Assembly: GCF_000276665.1 (NCBI RefSeq)
Contig: NW_004955466.1
Location: forward strand, 12,949,794 to 13,013,793
Direction: 5' to 3'
DNA length: 64,000 nt
DNA from: Chinchilla lanigera
Taxonomy: Eukaryota > Chordata > Mammalia > Rodentia > Chinchillidae
Shown: in pieces, positions 10,673 to 22,395 of the stretch
How the letters are laid out: the number at the start of each line of letters is the position of its first letter
Position numbering within the stretch: position 1 is the first letter of the stretch
Position numbers and translations under genes: made by a program
Notes under the pieces: model-generated
Database searches by the model: none
What the model was told of the DNA's origin: nothing
The model's input: the letters and a program-made list of their open reading frames with translations, nothing else

Positions 10673-10759
10673 TATTTTTTGTACTGGGAATCGAACTCAG
10701 CACTTTGCACTTGCTAGGCAGGCGCTTGTGCTGCTGTGCTACATCCCCAGCCCACCTCA
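10673..10759 (-). repeat. ID SINE
   Basis: 'gtactgggaatcgaactcag...cttgctaggcaggcgc...ctacatccccagccc' with a short T run at the left. A direct repeat cctaagtttt occurs at 10663-10672 and 10760-10769. Confidence 0.87.
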
Positions 10760-10862
10760 CCTAAGTTTTAATCTGGGTTTAGGAAATACATTCTAGCTTC
10801 AGTGAGTTTATGTCTTCATTATTATTTAAGTGCTCCTGTTCTTTGCCTCAGTCTAACTTTCT

Positions 10863-11024
10863 TTCTTTTTTTTAGGAAAGGAAAACATATTAACAAACAG
10901 ACATCCATTTACAAAACAGCATAAAAACAATACATGCAATACAGAGTTACAAAGTGGTAGGAAATTAACAATGGTTGTTGTATTACATATCTTCAAAGTG
11001 GTTTCTCAGGATAACAAATAGAGA
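10863..11024 (-). mobile_element. Unrecognised retroposon copy (162 bp) with TSD
   Basis: A perfect 14-bp direct repeat cagtctaactttct (10849-10862 and 11025-11038) bounds an insert with a T-rich left end, so its A tail is on the minus strand. The body 'gatagga/gtaggaaattaacaatggttgttgtattacat' resembles the insert at 35202-35580, and more weakly the one at 55881. I do not recognise the family; it may be the 3' UTR of an L1 lineage or a separate retroposon. Confidence 0.75.
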
Positions 11025-11039
11025 CAGTCTAACTTTCTG

Positions 11040-11235
11040 TAGCAGTGACCCCCTCACCTAGAATGTGCCCCCTTCTGGGTGGCTAAATCCTGAGTGGCTA
11101 AATCCTGTACTTTCAGGTCCAGCTCAGGTGCTGTAGCTTCCTGGAACTCTTCCCTGCCGTGTCCCTCAGTTTTCAACCTCTTCCTCCAGAGAGCCCTTTG
11201 CCTGACCACCCAATGCTCATTGTGATACTAATAGT
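11040..11235 (+). repeat. L2 LINE fragment
   Basis: 'ggtccagctcaggtgctgtagcttcctggaactcttccctg' followed by 'ctgaccacccaatgctcattg' is L2-like and diverged. Confidence 0.6.
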
Positions 11236-11239
11236 GCAT

Positions 11240-11400
11240 GTGAAGTGCTTGTGTACTGTTGAGCTTTTTCTGATACTTTATGTGGGCTACAACTACTGTA
11301 CAAGGTAGAACTGTTACCACCATTTTACAGATGAGGAAACCGAGGCATGGAGAAGTTAAGGAACTTAATGTCCTTGTAGACTGGGTTAGGGACCTAAGGA
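11240..11400 (-). repeat. MIR SINE
   Basis: 'ctgttaccaccattttacagatgaggaaaccgaggcatgg' is the reverse of the highly typical MIR segment. Confidence 0.88.
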
Positions 11401-11424
11401 GTCTGGTTCTGCACACACCCTGTT

Positions 11425-11476
11425 GTGTCTAGTTGTAGAGCAGCTGCGGCAGGCTAGGGTGGAGGATACCACTTTT
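11425..11476. repeat. Third copy of a local duplicated segment
   Basis: This 52-base stretch matches 10231-10282 with about one mismatch. It is the right-hand part of the 8791/8934 repeat unit, displaced by 1.2 kb. Confidence 0.85.
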
Positions 11477-13388
11477 GGCTGACCTCATTTTCATCCGTTA
11501 TTCTTTCTCCTACATCTTATATTGGTGGACTCACTACTACTTTTCATGTATTAATTCTAAGACAGTGCTGGATCAATAAATGCTGGGTTGATCAAGAGTA
11601 AAATTACTGCTTAATAGCTTCTTAGAGCATGTATTTCTGAAACCAAAAATGTTCAACTTTTCACTAGGTTGAACCCCACATCTGATAACAGGCCTCACCC
11701 AGAAAAGGCCCACAGAAGCTTGTGTTGAAAGTGAAGGGTCCCATAATTTCTCAGCTTCCCTCCCTCTTAACATAAATCTCGAAAGCTCCTTTGAAAGGAA
11801 AATAATGAAATCTTGAGCAGTAGTCAAACATATAATCTGATATTGGACATCCTTGGATATTAAAATAATTTTTCCCTCCCCCTCAGAAAAGGACTTACAT
11901 TTGTTATTACAGTGTAGCAAATTTGGTGCCAAAGTGTGATTTTTAAGAATCCTAGCCACCATTGTGAATTAAATGTGGAAACTAAGGAAGCAAGTTCAAC
12001 TTCCAATGCAGTTGGTGCGATTTCCTGACTTACAATAGATCTTTTCCTTTTGGCTTAAAGCTGAATGTAGTGCCCCTTTGAAAATATTTAATAAAGACAA
12101 TTGACTGAAACAGAAACTGTTAATTTAAGGAAATAATAGGAAATCTGTGCCATAACAACATATTACCAGGAAGGGAAAATGAAAACAAAAAAGCTTGTTA
12201 GTCATTAAGGTATTCAAACCTGATATTCATTCAACAGACATTGATTGCTAAAGGCCCCTCCCCCATTCATTTTGTTATACTTCGTAAGTATGTCATTTAC
12301 CTCTAGTAATAACCTGAGCTCATTCTGTACTATAAATTCCATTGAGAGTGGAGTTGAAGGTTACCTGTGTTTCTGCCAGGCACACGACAATTAAGGTCAC
12401 CTATTAAGCTAGTCTTTATCCTTTTCATTTCTGAATACCTGCGGTGCACTTGGCAAACACTGCAAGTCTGATGGACTCTGAATTTGGACTTACAAGAGTG
12501 CACAGCCCAGATCCTACCTCTGAGCATTGTTGGCCTAATTCAGATGCCTACCTTTTGTTTCCTGGGGTGGACTCTTAACAGTCTGGCTTGTTCGCTAGGC
12601 TTTGTCTTTTCGTGACCTACAAACCAGGTCAAGTGCACAGTTCGTTTCTTGGTTTGGAGCCACAACTGGCACATGTTCTCCTGTTCCCTATTCAGCTAGC
12701 TGGCTTCGTCTCTTCTCTCCCTCCATCTCCCCTCCCCCAACCATCTTCCCTCCTCAGCTTTCCTCCCCCTCTCCTCCCCTCCTCTGCCTTCTTTTTTCTT
12801 TTTCTCTTCTCTCCCCTTCCTCACCCCTCGCTTCTTTCCTCGTTCTTACTCATACTCTTGGCCACAAAGGAGACTAGACAATACACTGTGCATGTATCAG
12901 TGCACAGCCAGTGCACTGCGAGAGACAAAATGAGGTGTACCGTAAAAGGAACTGGTAGGGGTCTTAACTTCTTCAGGTCCTGTAACCTTCAGGCAACACG
13001 TCGCCAGGGGCTTGCTGAGGAGCTGCATGCCTCTGGCAGTTGTCCTGCACAGATTGGGTCAGGACTAGGGCAGTGTCCTAGAAGTTTGCTAAGCAGAAGC
13101 TTTTGTTTTTTCCTCCTGGGAAGAAAGAGATGTCAACAATATTTTGGTGCCACTTCTGGGCTTCACTCCTGCATAGCTCCTGCATATTCGATCTGAGAAC
13201 AGTGAGCAGCATCGTTCACCAGATGAGATGGATTGTTCATTTGTGTGCAGGCTTATTTGTGTCGTAGAGGTTTGGTAAAACTAAGAACTGAAATGTGTAG
13301 ACACAAGGTAGGACTTGCAGTTCTGTAACAAAGGTGTTAGACTAGAGACCCTCTTTGTTGCAAAACTTACTGTAAGAAAAGGAAATGT
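11477..13388. other. Unique intronic sequence with pyrimidine tract
   Basis: No exon recognised. The 12715-12845 stretch is a CT-rich polypyrimidine tract (ccctcc/cttttt mixture), which explains long open frames rich in Ser, Pro, Leu and Phe there. The minus-strand open frame at 11573-11962 shows no domain. Confidence 0.45.
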
Positions 13389-13573
13389 GTGAGGTGCAGT
13401 GGCACATGCCTGTAATTCCAGCTGTGTGAGAGACTGCAGCAAAAGGATTTCAAGTTTGAGGCCAGCCTGGGCAGTTTAGCAAGGCTCTGTCTCACAGTAA
13501 GAAAAATTAAAAGAGCTGGGTCTGTAGCTCATGGTGAAGTACCCCTGGGTTCAATCCCCAGTATTGCGGGGGC
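13389..13573 (+). repeat. B1-dID composite SINE
   Basis: A B1-like head (gaggtgcagtggcacatgcctgtaattccagc ... gaggccagcctgggcagtt ... ctctgtctcac) is fused to an ID-like tail (agctgggtctgtagctcatggtgaag ... gggttcaatccccagtattg). This dimer type occurs in squirrel- and dormouse-related rodents and in some other non-murid lineages. Confidence 0.85.
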
Positions 13574-14870
13574 GGAGTCTTAGACCATTTGAGGGCCCTT
13601 TCTGCATTCTGTGGTCTTGGAAGTTGGTGAAAGTGTGGGTACTGAAAATGTTATACAGTTCTTCAAGACAGCCACTTAAATTTTGTTTTTAAAATACAGC
13701 TGCAGATGCCGTAACCCAATAGTAGTGGCTGCTACTTGATATAGGCTGATGGTGGCAAAAAAAAAAGAAACCCAACAGTGACATTTCTGTTTTCTCTCTC
13801 ATCCTGTTTGTTCCACAACCATGTTTGCATTTGAGCCCCCCCACTGCTCGGCACTCACTTGTAATTTGAAGTAAAAGTCTGAGAGTAAGTAAAAATGCTC
13901 GCAGTTGAGGCCAATGGCTGAGATTTAGTGCAGCACATTCTCAGTTTAAATGAATAGGCCTGCTTTTATAGTTTCGTATTTTTAAAATCAAGAGTGGAGA
14001 TCAGATTGGACTAGAACAACTTTATGACCCACTTAGGGCTTGCAATTCTGAGAGTAGGTAATACCTCTAACCTCAGAAGTTCTAGAAACTGCCTTGCCCA
14101 AGGCATTTTCTGCTAATGGGTTGATTAAAAAAATACGTATATTATTTTTAATTTGGCGTAATTTCTTCCCAGGCAGCGAGTGAAGTTCTCCTTCTTCCAT
14201 ACCTAGACTTTTCCTGACCTGCTCCCTGGTTTGAAATTTGCCTCCTGGGGTGGGGATGGAGGGAGGTAGCTGTCCCTAGACAGCAAGTGTGTATCTAGGT
14301 AACCAGTCACTGAACCGAACCCTCAGCCCAGAGAAGGGAGCTTGCCGAGTGGCAGCTGAGAGCAAGGCTCACATTGAATTCTCCAAGTTGTTTTTCTAAT
14401 GGAACCAGTTGAGGGAAGGAGACGGGGAGTTGCTGGGTTTCATTTATCTTATCACTCGTTTCCCTCCGGATTGCCTTTGTTTATACTGTGTCTTCAAGCC
14501 AAGAATTCCTCCAGCACAAAGCATGAACACACACGGGGATACTTATATCTGGGCTTCCTTCTTGTGTTTCCATCTGCTGATGTTGCTTTCTCTGCAGTTT
14601 GATCTGATAGGAGGACTAGAGGTATTTAACCTGCTTTTAATGCTTCTGTGGTGTGCAAAGGAGATATTAAAACAGTGACTTAGGGCAGATGTTAATGATT
14701 TTTCTGATAGAGAAAAAAGAATAATGCCAAATACGTTTAAATTTAACATCTATGTATAACTTATATTTGGTGGAGAGTTTAGTCATGAAAGTTTGATATC
14801 TTAAATAGAATCTCTTCACTCATTGGTTTGTACTTTGCAATTACACAGAAGAAAAAAGAAATGCCAGTTG
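13574..14870. other. Unique intronic sequence
   Basis: No repeat or exon that I can support. Short open frames around 14399-14749 overlap each other on both strands. Confidence 0.4.
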
Positions 14871-14874
14871 ATTT

Positions 14875-14960
14875 TAGGTCCAGGCAATTCCTTTAAATTT
14901 CCTTGGCCTCTGTTTCTTATCTGTGAAATGAGAATATTGACATAGAAGAAGCTATCTTCT
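14875..14960 (+). repeat. MIR fragment
   Basis: 'ggcctctgtttcttatctgtgaaatgagaatattgac' matches the MIR core-to-3' segment. Confidence 0.7.
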
Positions 14961-15544
14961 ATGGAAAAATTTTAAAGTTTTAGGAGAACAGTATCATCTT
15001 AAAATAATGGCCTCACTCATACAGTTTTCTGTACGTTGTGTGATGTGCACTGGGTTTCCCTGAAAGGGAGCTCAATGAGGAGTGACTACTTTTTCCCATC
15101 CACAGTTTCCAGCCCTGGCCCATCTTTGGCACAATGTACCTGAAAGCTCCCAAGTCTGACGCCTTGTCTCTTCCCCGAAACAGCTCAGAAGGTCCCTGGG
15201 ATATAAGAGATGAGGCTAGACCGTATCTTTTGGTGACCACTCCATAATGTTTTATTTGATACTCTCTTTATACCACAGCTTGGCCAGCACTGTACTGTTT
15301 TTAAGAATGGAATGATTTTAGTGAGCATTTATACTTTGATATGCCCCAGATCTCACCATTCCCAGTGCCTTATGCAGTCACTTAGGTTATGTGGTGTTTG
15401 TTTTTCTCCTTGTTGTTTTATTTTATTTTTTACTTCCTTGGTGTACTCAAAGGTACTGAGTTTTTTACTCCTGTTTTAAACCAAATTAAGTTGGGATGAG
15501 AGTCTGTTCAAAGACTAGAAAATGACCCATTCTCTTTCTGATTG
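14961..15544. other. Unique intronic sequence
   Basis: No element or exon recognised. The minus-strand open frame at 15013-15240 is without support. Confidence 0.35.
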
Positions 15545-15768
15545 GTGGTTTTTCAACTTCAGCACTGTTGGAATTTTGGATTGCCTCACTCTTTGCTGTG
15601 AGGGACACTGTGAGCACTGGAGGATGTGTAGCCATCAGCAACCTCAACCCCAAGGTGCCAGGAGCACCCCCTCCCCCAGTTGTAACAACTGAGAATGTCT
15701 TTAGGCATTGCCAGATGTCTCCTGGGGAGCCAGCTTGTCCTGCTTGAAAGCCAGTTGACAGACTTTGG
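15545..15768 (-). mobile_element. MER5A (hAT-Charlie non-autonomous DNA transposon)
   Basis: It reads the reverse of MER5A: 'ttcaacttcagcactgttgg', 'gccatcagcaacctcaacccc', 'gttgtaacaactgagaatgtcttta', 'gccagatgtctcctggggagcca'. Near full length and diverged, as expected of this ancient family. Confidence 0.88.
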
Positions 15769-17374
15769 ATGGCCTGAGAACTGTAAACATTAAACCAGGC
15801 TTACATATTTAGGCATAAATTGGATTTCATTTAGGGAACCGAACTACCCTGCTGTTTTTCTTTATTTGGGCAGTTGGTTTGAGAAAAGTAAAGGTCAGGG
15901 AGTTAGACCCTTTGGGGTCACTTCTCCACTCTTCCATGACCACAGCCTGGGAGGCCAGCTACATTTTAAGGACTCGTCCTTGGACACAACAGAGGCCTGT
16001 GTAAGACCCTGATGATGTATCAGGATCAGCCCGCCAGGGCTTGTGGGTGAATGACCCTGAAGCCCATGGCCTGGGATTGGAGGTGAGTAATATTATCTCT
16101 GGGATCATGAGGCTTTGGGGAAAAGCAAGGCCAGCTCTGCTATTACTGCCAAGGGCCAAATTGCTTTGAAAAAAAAAAAGGCTTTATTTAGCCTTTAAAA
16201 AAATGACAGTTCATCTCCAGTCAGCAGTGTGGGAAGGACGCTAAAAAGGATTAGCAGAGTGATGTTCCATTTTTTTCTTCCTCAAACAAGAATGTCTTTT
16301 AAACTCGAGTCAAAAACTTGGGGTTTGGCAGTGCTCAAACTTGCCTCTGCAGTATATGGAGTGAAAATGCTATTCGTAAGGCTTTAGTTAGAAACAGCTC
16401 AGGTTCTTTTCCTGATCAACTAATGGAAAGACAGTGCTTCTGGAGGCACATAATTTCAGTTTAAACGCATCCTAAGTTCCTTCTAGAAGGGAGAGGCAAG
16501 AGCTCTAGGGGAGCCCAGCCCTTCACCGCAGCTGCTGTGTCTGGTGTCCTCCTCTGTCCTAGACAGGAAGCGAAGTTCTCCGCAGTAGATTTGAAAGAGG
16601 TACTGGGGGTGCTGATGAGTGATCTGGGGTTGGACCTCTTTCCAGCTAATTCTCACATTTAGCCAGGGCTGAGAACCGCGGAGGATCTGGGTGTGGAAGT
16701 GCGAGGAGTCACAGATGCATGCAGCTGGCTGCCTGGCTGGTACAGTGCCCAGCTATGTCTAAAAACTTTGCACCTATTTCAAGTGGGTATTTTACAGAAA
16801 TTTGGAATTGGCGAAAGGGTCTTTTACATGTAATGTAGTACACACTATTATGCTTTCAACAAGCTTGAAGCTTTATTACATTACTGAATAAAGCTTGAAG
16901 TTTTATTGTATCACTGTATTTTGGTTTTCCAGGTTTAACTGGAAAAGCTCTAGGCCCATGAAGTTACTTTTCCCTCAGAATGCCTCCTTGGGAGGATTCG
17001 TGTGCATTTTAGCCTGTTTGTTGTCTAAAAGAAGAGGAAACAGCAACCACCGAGTCACAAATGGGCAACACCAGGAGCCTGCCTGAGACAAAAGTGGGTG
17101 AAAGTAGGACTGGTCAATGTGCTGTCCGGCCTGTGTTCTGAAAACTGTTCGAAAACAGTCCAGAAGGGATCTAGGTTATGTCATAGCTGACTCTAGCTCT
17201 GATAGCTTCCGATCAGGCTCTACTCAGGCTCTGCAAAACTGGAATTGGTTTGTTTGCTGCCTTTCTTTCTTGAGCCAAAGGCATGTGTCAGCACCTCATC
17301 CCCATGGGGCATCTTGTTCTTGGCCCAGAGTTATCACGATAAGGGAAGGGACTAGAACAAAAAGACTTACTTGT
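15769..17374. other. Unique intronic sequence
   Basis: No repeat family or splice-bounded exon recognised. A small direct repeat of 'aagcttgaagctttatt/aagcttgaagttttatt' sits at about 16861-16907. Confidence 0.4.
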
Positions 17375-17875
17375 TTATTTTTCTGGGTTTTTTCAATTTT
17401 TATATTAGTGCATCCTTGTAGTACATAATGATTACATTCCTCGTGGGGAGTTGTACATGTAGGTGACACTTCCTGATTCTTTTTTTATCCCCTGCTCCTC
17501 CCCCACATCTGTTGATTCTCTTTCATTTTGCAAAAGCTCTATCTTCCGATTTCCTATTGTCTTTTATTTTGTTCTTTATTTATATTTGAAGTTTCTCCTA
17601 ACAAGCGAAACGATGAAATATTTAAGTTTGTGCATCGCACTCACTTCACTTAATGTTACGGTCTCAAGGTACATCCCTTTTCCTACAAATAACTCGAATT
17701 TATACTTCTTTATGGTAGAGTAGCACTCCACTGTGGATAAATACCACATCTGCTTTATCTGCTCATCTGTTGTTGGCCACATAGGCTGCTTCCGAGATTT
17801 AGCTATTATGAATTGTGTTATAAACACGAGTATGCGTGCGTCACTGTAATGTGGTAGCCATGGAAGCAGTGCCGC
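17375..17875 (-). mobile_element. L1 LINE 3' fragment
   Basis: Reverse of the L1 3' UTR and ORF2 end: 'tagtacataatgattacattcctcg', 'tctcctaacaagcgaaacgatg', 'tctttatggtagagtagcactccactgtg', 'agatttagctattatgaattgtg'. It is more decayed than the copies at 8942 and 59098. Confidence 0.87.
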
Positions 17876-18183
17876 ACAACACCATCCATTTGTTCATTTA
17901 CATAAAATATGGTTTTGAGGTGGGGAGTAGACTTTTCAGAATTCCGGTTTATGTTCTTAGAGAGGTGTCCCTCGTTTTAACCTCGAATACAGGAGGTTTT
18001 CTGCTTAAAGTGCTGGTCGTCCTGTCTTCAGTGTCTGAAGTAAGCAGATTACCTCGTGCCAGTACGAGGCCCTTTGCTTTCACTACAAGTGGTTTCATGT
18101 TTTGCTTATTAGGACTATCTCTGTATTTTCAAAGCACAAGTTTATAGCGCCAGTAATAGGATAATACGCTGTACACGCCAGTG
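17876..18183. other. Unique intronic sequence
   Basis: Nothing recognised beyond a possible extension of the preceding L1. Confidence 0.35.
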
Positions 18184-18197
18184 TAGTTTTTCCCATG

Positions 18198-18279
18198 GTT
18201 TTTTTTTGGTTTTTTGGTTTTTCTGACCTTGCGCTTGCCAGGCAGGCGCTTTTGCCGCTGAGCTAAATCCCCAGCCCCC
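18198..18279 (-). repeat. ID SINE, young
   Basis: A T-rich tail, then 'tgaccttgcgcttgccaggcaggcgc...gctgagctaaatccccagccc'. A perfect 14-bp TSD tagtttttcccatg occurs at 18184-18197 and 18280-18293. The box B region is shortened (the cggtaccgggaatcgaactc part is missing). Confidence 0.92.
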
Positions 18280-18306
18280 TAGTTTTTCCCATGTTTGTTG
18301 TGCTCA

Positions 18307-18372
18307 GCACCTGCCTGGCAAGCACAGGGTTCTGAGTTCGATTCCTGTTCCTCCCTCCCCCTCCCCCCACCA
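18307..18372 (+). repeat. ID-related SINE, 5'-truncated
   Basis: 'gcacctgcctggcaagcacagggttctgagttcgattcctg' then a C-rich tail (ctccctccccctcccccc). A 14-bp TSD gtttgttgtgctca occurs at 18293-18306 and 18373-18386. It is inserted immediately beside the preceding ID, in the opposite orientation, and lacks the 5' box A half. Confidence 0.87.
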
Positions 18373-18386
18373 GTTTGTTGTGCTCA

Positions 18387-21300
18387 TGGTTAAATCATCC
18401 ACCTTCAGTTCTTTTCTTCTGAAATGCTGATTTTTGAATCTCAGATGGCCAAGGTTTTCTAATAATAAAGAAAGTTGTTAGCATGACATGATAATGAAGA
18501 AAAAAAGAGAGACAGCTGAAAAAAGGATATGAGGTTTCTGGAAGTAGTGATAATGTTTATGCCATTTATGAATATACTAAGAATCACTGATCTGAACATT
18601 TTGTATGGATGAATTTTATAGTATATAAATTGTTTCTCAAAAATCTGTTCTATAAAAGACTAAAAAGAGACTAAGCAGAACCTTAGAAACAGATTTTTAG
18701 ACCTTAGACATATTATATTTACATTTGTATACCTCACTTTTTCCTCTAAAAAATGTATAACATGAAAAAACGTCTCAGTTTTTCCTCTAGACAAATATGT
18801 GGCAAATAGTAGTTACAGTAATTCCTTAATATTTGTAAACCATCTAAAATATGGAGAGCTTCATTATAAAGAAATTTTGTTCTAGTGAGATCTGGCCTAT
18901 ATTTTTCTCATGCCTTCTAATCATGAGGTTGGATATTAGAGGATAAAAGGCTTTGTTCTGTTTTATATCTGCTATTGTGGTAACCTATGATGTTGGTGAT
19001 GCATTTATTTTAATCACAATTTGCTTTAAACTTGTTCCCTTTAATTATTGTGCAGGACTTTTCTGCTGTAGTAACTGACATTATAAAAAACATTCAATCT
19101 TGCCTGTAAAACTGTATGTGTCGGATAAGAAGTATTTAATTTATCAGGGATTATGTTTAGCTCAGAAGTTCTCAGATGAGGATGCATAATTCATGATTTG
19201 TCTGACAAACACCGCATTAAAAGTTAAATTGCTGAATGTTTAGGTGCCCATTTTGTGCTAGTAGAATTATAAACGGTGTGCAAAGTAGGCCTTGAGATAC
19301 TGTAGAGCTACTTAGTTACCAGTGTCATCCAGTCATGGTGGTTTTATTGCTGCATGTCACTTACCCAAACTTAAAACACTACCAGGCAGAGTTCTGGCAT
19401 GCTACGTTTTCTGCTGTGGTCCCTGCAAGCTGGGATCCGGCTGTCAGGACCCTGGGCTGTCCTTCTCATGGGGGGCTTAAAGGCTTCTTTTCAGCTTAGC
19501 AGTTGTTGGCAGAATGTATTTCCTCATGACTATAGGCTCCTAGAGATCACCCACATTCCATGCAATGTGGCCTACTTGGCAAGTCTCACTGGGAGTGTTT
19601 GCTTTCCTCCATACCTGCAGGAATCTCCCTCTCTTTTCTGCAACAGCCAGAGAACAGGCAAAGATAAAAGGGTACACCTGATTAGGTCAGGCCCACCCAG
19701 GATGATCTCACTTTGAACATACAACATAACCATGGAAATGACAGTTCATCATGACCACAGCTCCCACCTGCAGGGGAGATCATATAAGGGCAGGAGCAGT
19801 GGGCTTCATTAAAGTTCTGCCTGTCAACTCTAGTAGCACAAATGATACCAGTGTACTCTTGATGGTTACTAACATGAAAACACAAAATTAAAAAAGCATC
19901 CAAAGCAATGGAAACTCACAGATGTTCTGTCAGCCCCCTTCTGTCTTCCTAAAATGCTTTACCCTCACCTTTATAACATCCTGTTGTTACTGGTCTTTTA
20001 AGTAGAGTAAAAATGACTGAAAAAAAGCTCTATTATTGAGCGGTTTCTGTGCAGATAGGAAGGCCGGTACAGTGAGTGAGACTCCTCCATGTACTTGCAC
20101 CTCCCACCAGTTGTTGATTCATGATTAATCTTTTCTCTCTACCCTTAATTCTGGGATTGTATTAAAGCAAGTTATAGATATTACACAAGTCATCCACAAA
20201 TACTTCACTGTTTTTAATATATGTATCCAAAAAACCAAGACCTTAAAAAATTTAACTAAAAATCTCTTATATCTAAAATAATATAAACTTATATATTAAT
20301 ACTTTAAAATCATTAAAAGTCTGGTCAGTTTCAAAAGAAATTCTCTTCAAAAAATTTGTTCAACTCAGGATTCAAATAAGGTTTGTATGTACTAGTTTTT
20401 TTATACATCCCTTAAACTTATCTAAACGTAAGTTTTGCAACTTGTGAAAAGAACTGGGTTACTTGTTCTGTAGGATTTCCCACAGCCTGGAACTCATGGT
20501 GCACCCTGTTTCTCTTTTCTCTTTCCTATAAATTAGTTAGAATGAAAATAATTGTTACCTATACTCCCTGGTAACTAGAGGTAGTAGGAAAGCTATTTTG
20601 TAGACAGTGGTGGGCATCATTTACTAGAGCGGGTGTAAACAGATGTTTGGAGAAGTGGGTGTGTGGAGACATTAAGCAGATATGTCAAGTTTTTCAGATT
20701 CTTGCTTTGGAGCATGGTCTAAGTGTTGTATATGTGTAATATTTGGATTAGTTCAGTTAAAATTAATTTGGAAAATATATAGATGTGTATAGATAGGCTA
20801 AGGGATGTTTGGATTTGCTTAGGTCTTTGACCTAAATGACCTAAATCAAATTTTAGATTGGAAAAAAAAAATCTTAAATGAGAAAAGTTTTGGTTTTTAG
20901 TTTTGGAAAATAACTAAATTTAAAAACTTGAGGTCACGAAATAATTGCTTTTTTACACTGGGATTTTGATAGTTACAGTATTTTATATTTGTAGGTTCTC
21001 CAAAGACATGAGCACTGTCCTCCAAGAACATGATAGATATTTTAAATCTTCATAGAAATATGCTACTTTAAAAAAAACACATTTGTTTTAAAAGAATAAT
21101 TTTATATGGTTGCTACTGAAGGAAAATACAGTGGGCTATCTGATTTAAATTTCATTTTAGAAGAAAAGATATCCATAGGTTGAGATTAATGAGGCTGTAA
21201 TAAGTTGCAACAGAAGATAGCATACTATTCTGGAAGGACCAGGTAGTAATTATTCCGGGTCTTGCCAACCCTGCTGTCCTGGCCAGTTGTTTACTCTGCC

Positions 21301-21567
21301 CTTGAAGTGCTGACGTGCCGTAGGAAACATGTAAACCAGTGGGTTGGACAGTGTGTAAATGGTGGCCAGATCTGGCTTCTTGACGTCAGTATGGTAGCTT
21401 GCAGAACCCTGCCTAAGAACACCTTGGTCTTACTTTGGAAAAATTACTTTGCAAAAAATCTTATGTTTCATACACAGTGTTTTATATATAATTAGGAATA
21501 CTTAGAAGTATGGCCTTTAATGAAAACAGTAGACTTTAGAAAATGAAAAATGCAGTCTATCTATGTT
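18387..21567. other. Unique intronic sequence
   Basis: AT-rich, with no repeat family or exon that I can support. The open frames at 19399-19716 (+) and 19682-19903 (-) have no recognisable domain and no paired splice sites. Confidence 0.4.
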
Positions 21568-21686
21568 TGGTTTTTGAGACAGGGTTTTGCTGTGTAGCCC
21601 AGGTCAGCCTCAAACTCAAGGAAGTCCTCCTGTCTTGAGTTCCCCAAGTGCTGAGATTCCAAATGTGTGCCACCATGCCTATCTTA
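21568..21686 (-). repeat. B1 SINE
   Basis: 'tttttgagacagggttttgctgtgtagcccaggtcagcctcaaactc' and 'caagtgctgagattccaaatgtgtgccaccatgcc' are the reverse of B1. Confidence 0.88.
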
Positions 21687-21759
21687 ATTAATAGTTTAAA
21701 AGAAAAATACCTTTTAGACTAATCTGCCAGTGTTTCAGTTTTAGCAAGGCCTGGTTTGA

Positions 21760-21835
21760 AGGAGACAGAGAAAGAAAGAGAGAGGCAGACAGACAGACAC
21801 ATAGAGACAGAGACAAGCACACAGACAGAAACACT
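21760..21835. repeat. GA/GACA-rich simple repeat
   Basis: An imperfect gagagac/agacagac tract. Confidence 0.8.
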
Positions 21836-21992
21836 GAGACTTGCTTTTAATGAGAAAATGTTTTACACAGTATGGAAATGGAGAACCTAAAGAGATTTTC
21901 CCCTGATTCTCGTATGTAAGACTGGGTAGTTCACAGTGTCTTTCTATGGCTCAGGTATTTCAGATACAAAATCAAATACTTAATGCTTTGTT

Positions 21993-22395
21993 AAGGCTTG
22001 TGTCTAGATGTCCCCCAAAACCTCCTAGGTGGAGTTTTTCAGAGGTGGCTGGATCTAGGGTGTGTGATACTGGGATTAAGGATGCAGTGCTGGGATTGAT
22101 TTGCAGTGTGATGCTAGGATTAAGGTTGCCCCACCCTGGGTATGAGCGCTACTCACCCTGAGGGTGTGTAACCTAGATAAAATATAAGGGACAGAGTTTC
22201 ATCATTTGCTGCTTGCACTTGCTGCTTTCTGCCTTCTGCCTGCATTGGACTATTTCCCCTCTGTGACAGCACCCTGCCTTCGAGCCTGCCAACTATGGAC
22301 TGAAACCTCTACAAACTGAGCTGAAGTAAACTTTTCCTCTTTAACTTTGGGTGTCAGGTATTTTGTCTCAGCAACAAGAAAAGTAACTAAGACAC
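21993..22395 (+). mobile_element. ERVL-MaLR solo LTR (MLT1/MST-like)
   Basis: It starts 'gtctagatgtcccccaaaacc' and ends 'ctatggactgaaacctctac...gtcaggtattttgtctcagcaacaagaaaagtaactaagacac', the standard 3' end of MaLR LTRs. It shares this layout with the copy at 58331. There is no internal region. Confidence 0.85.
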
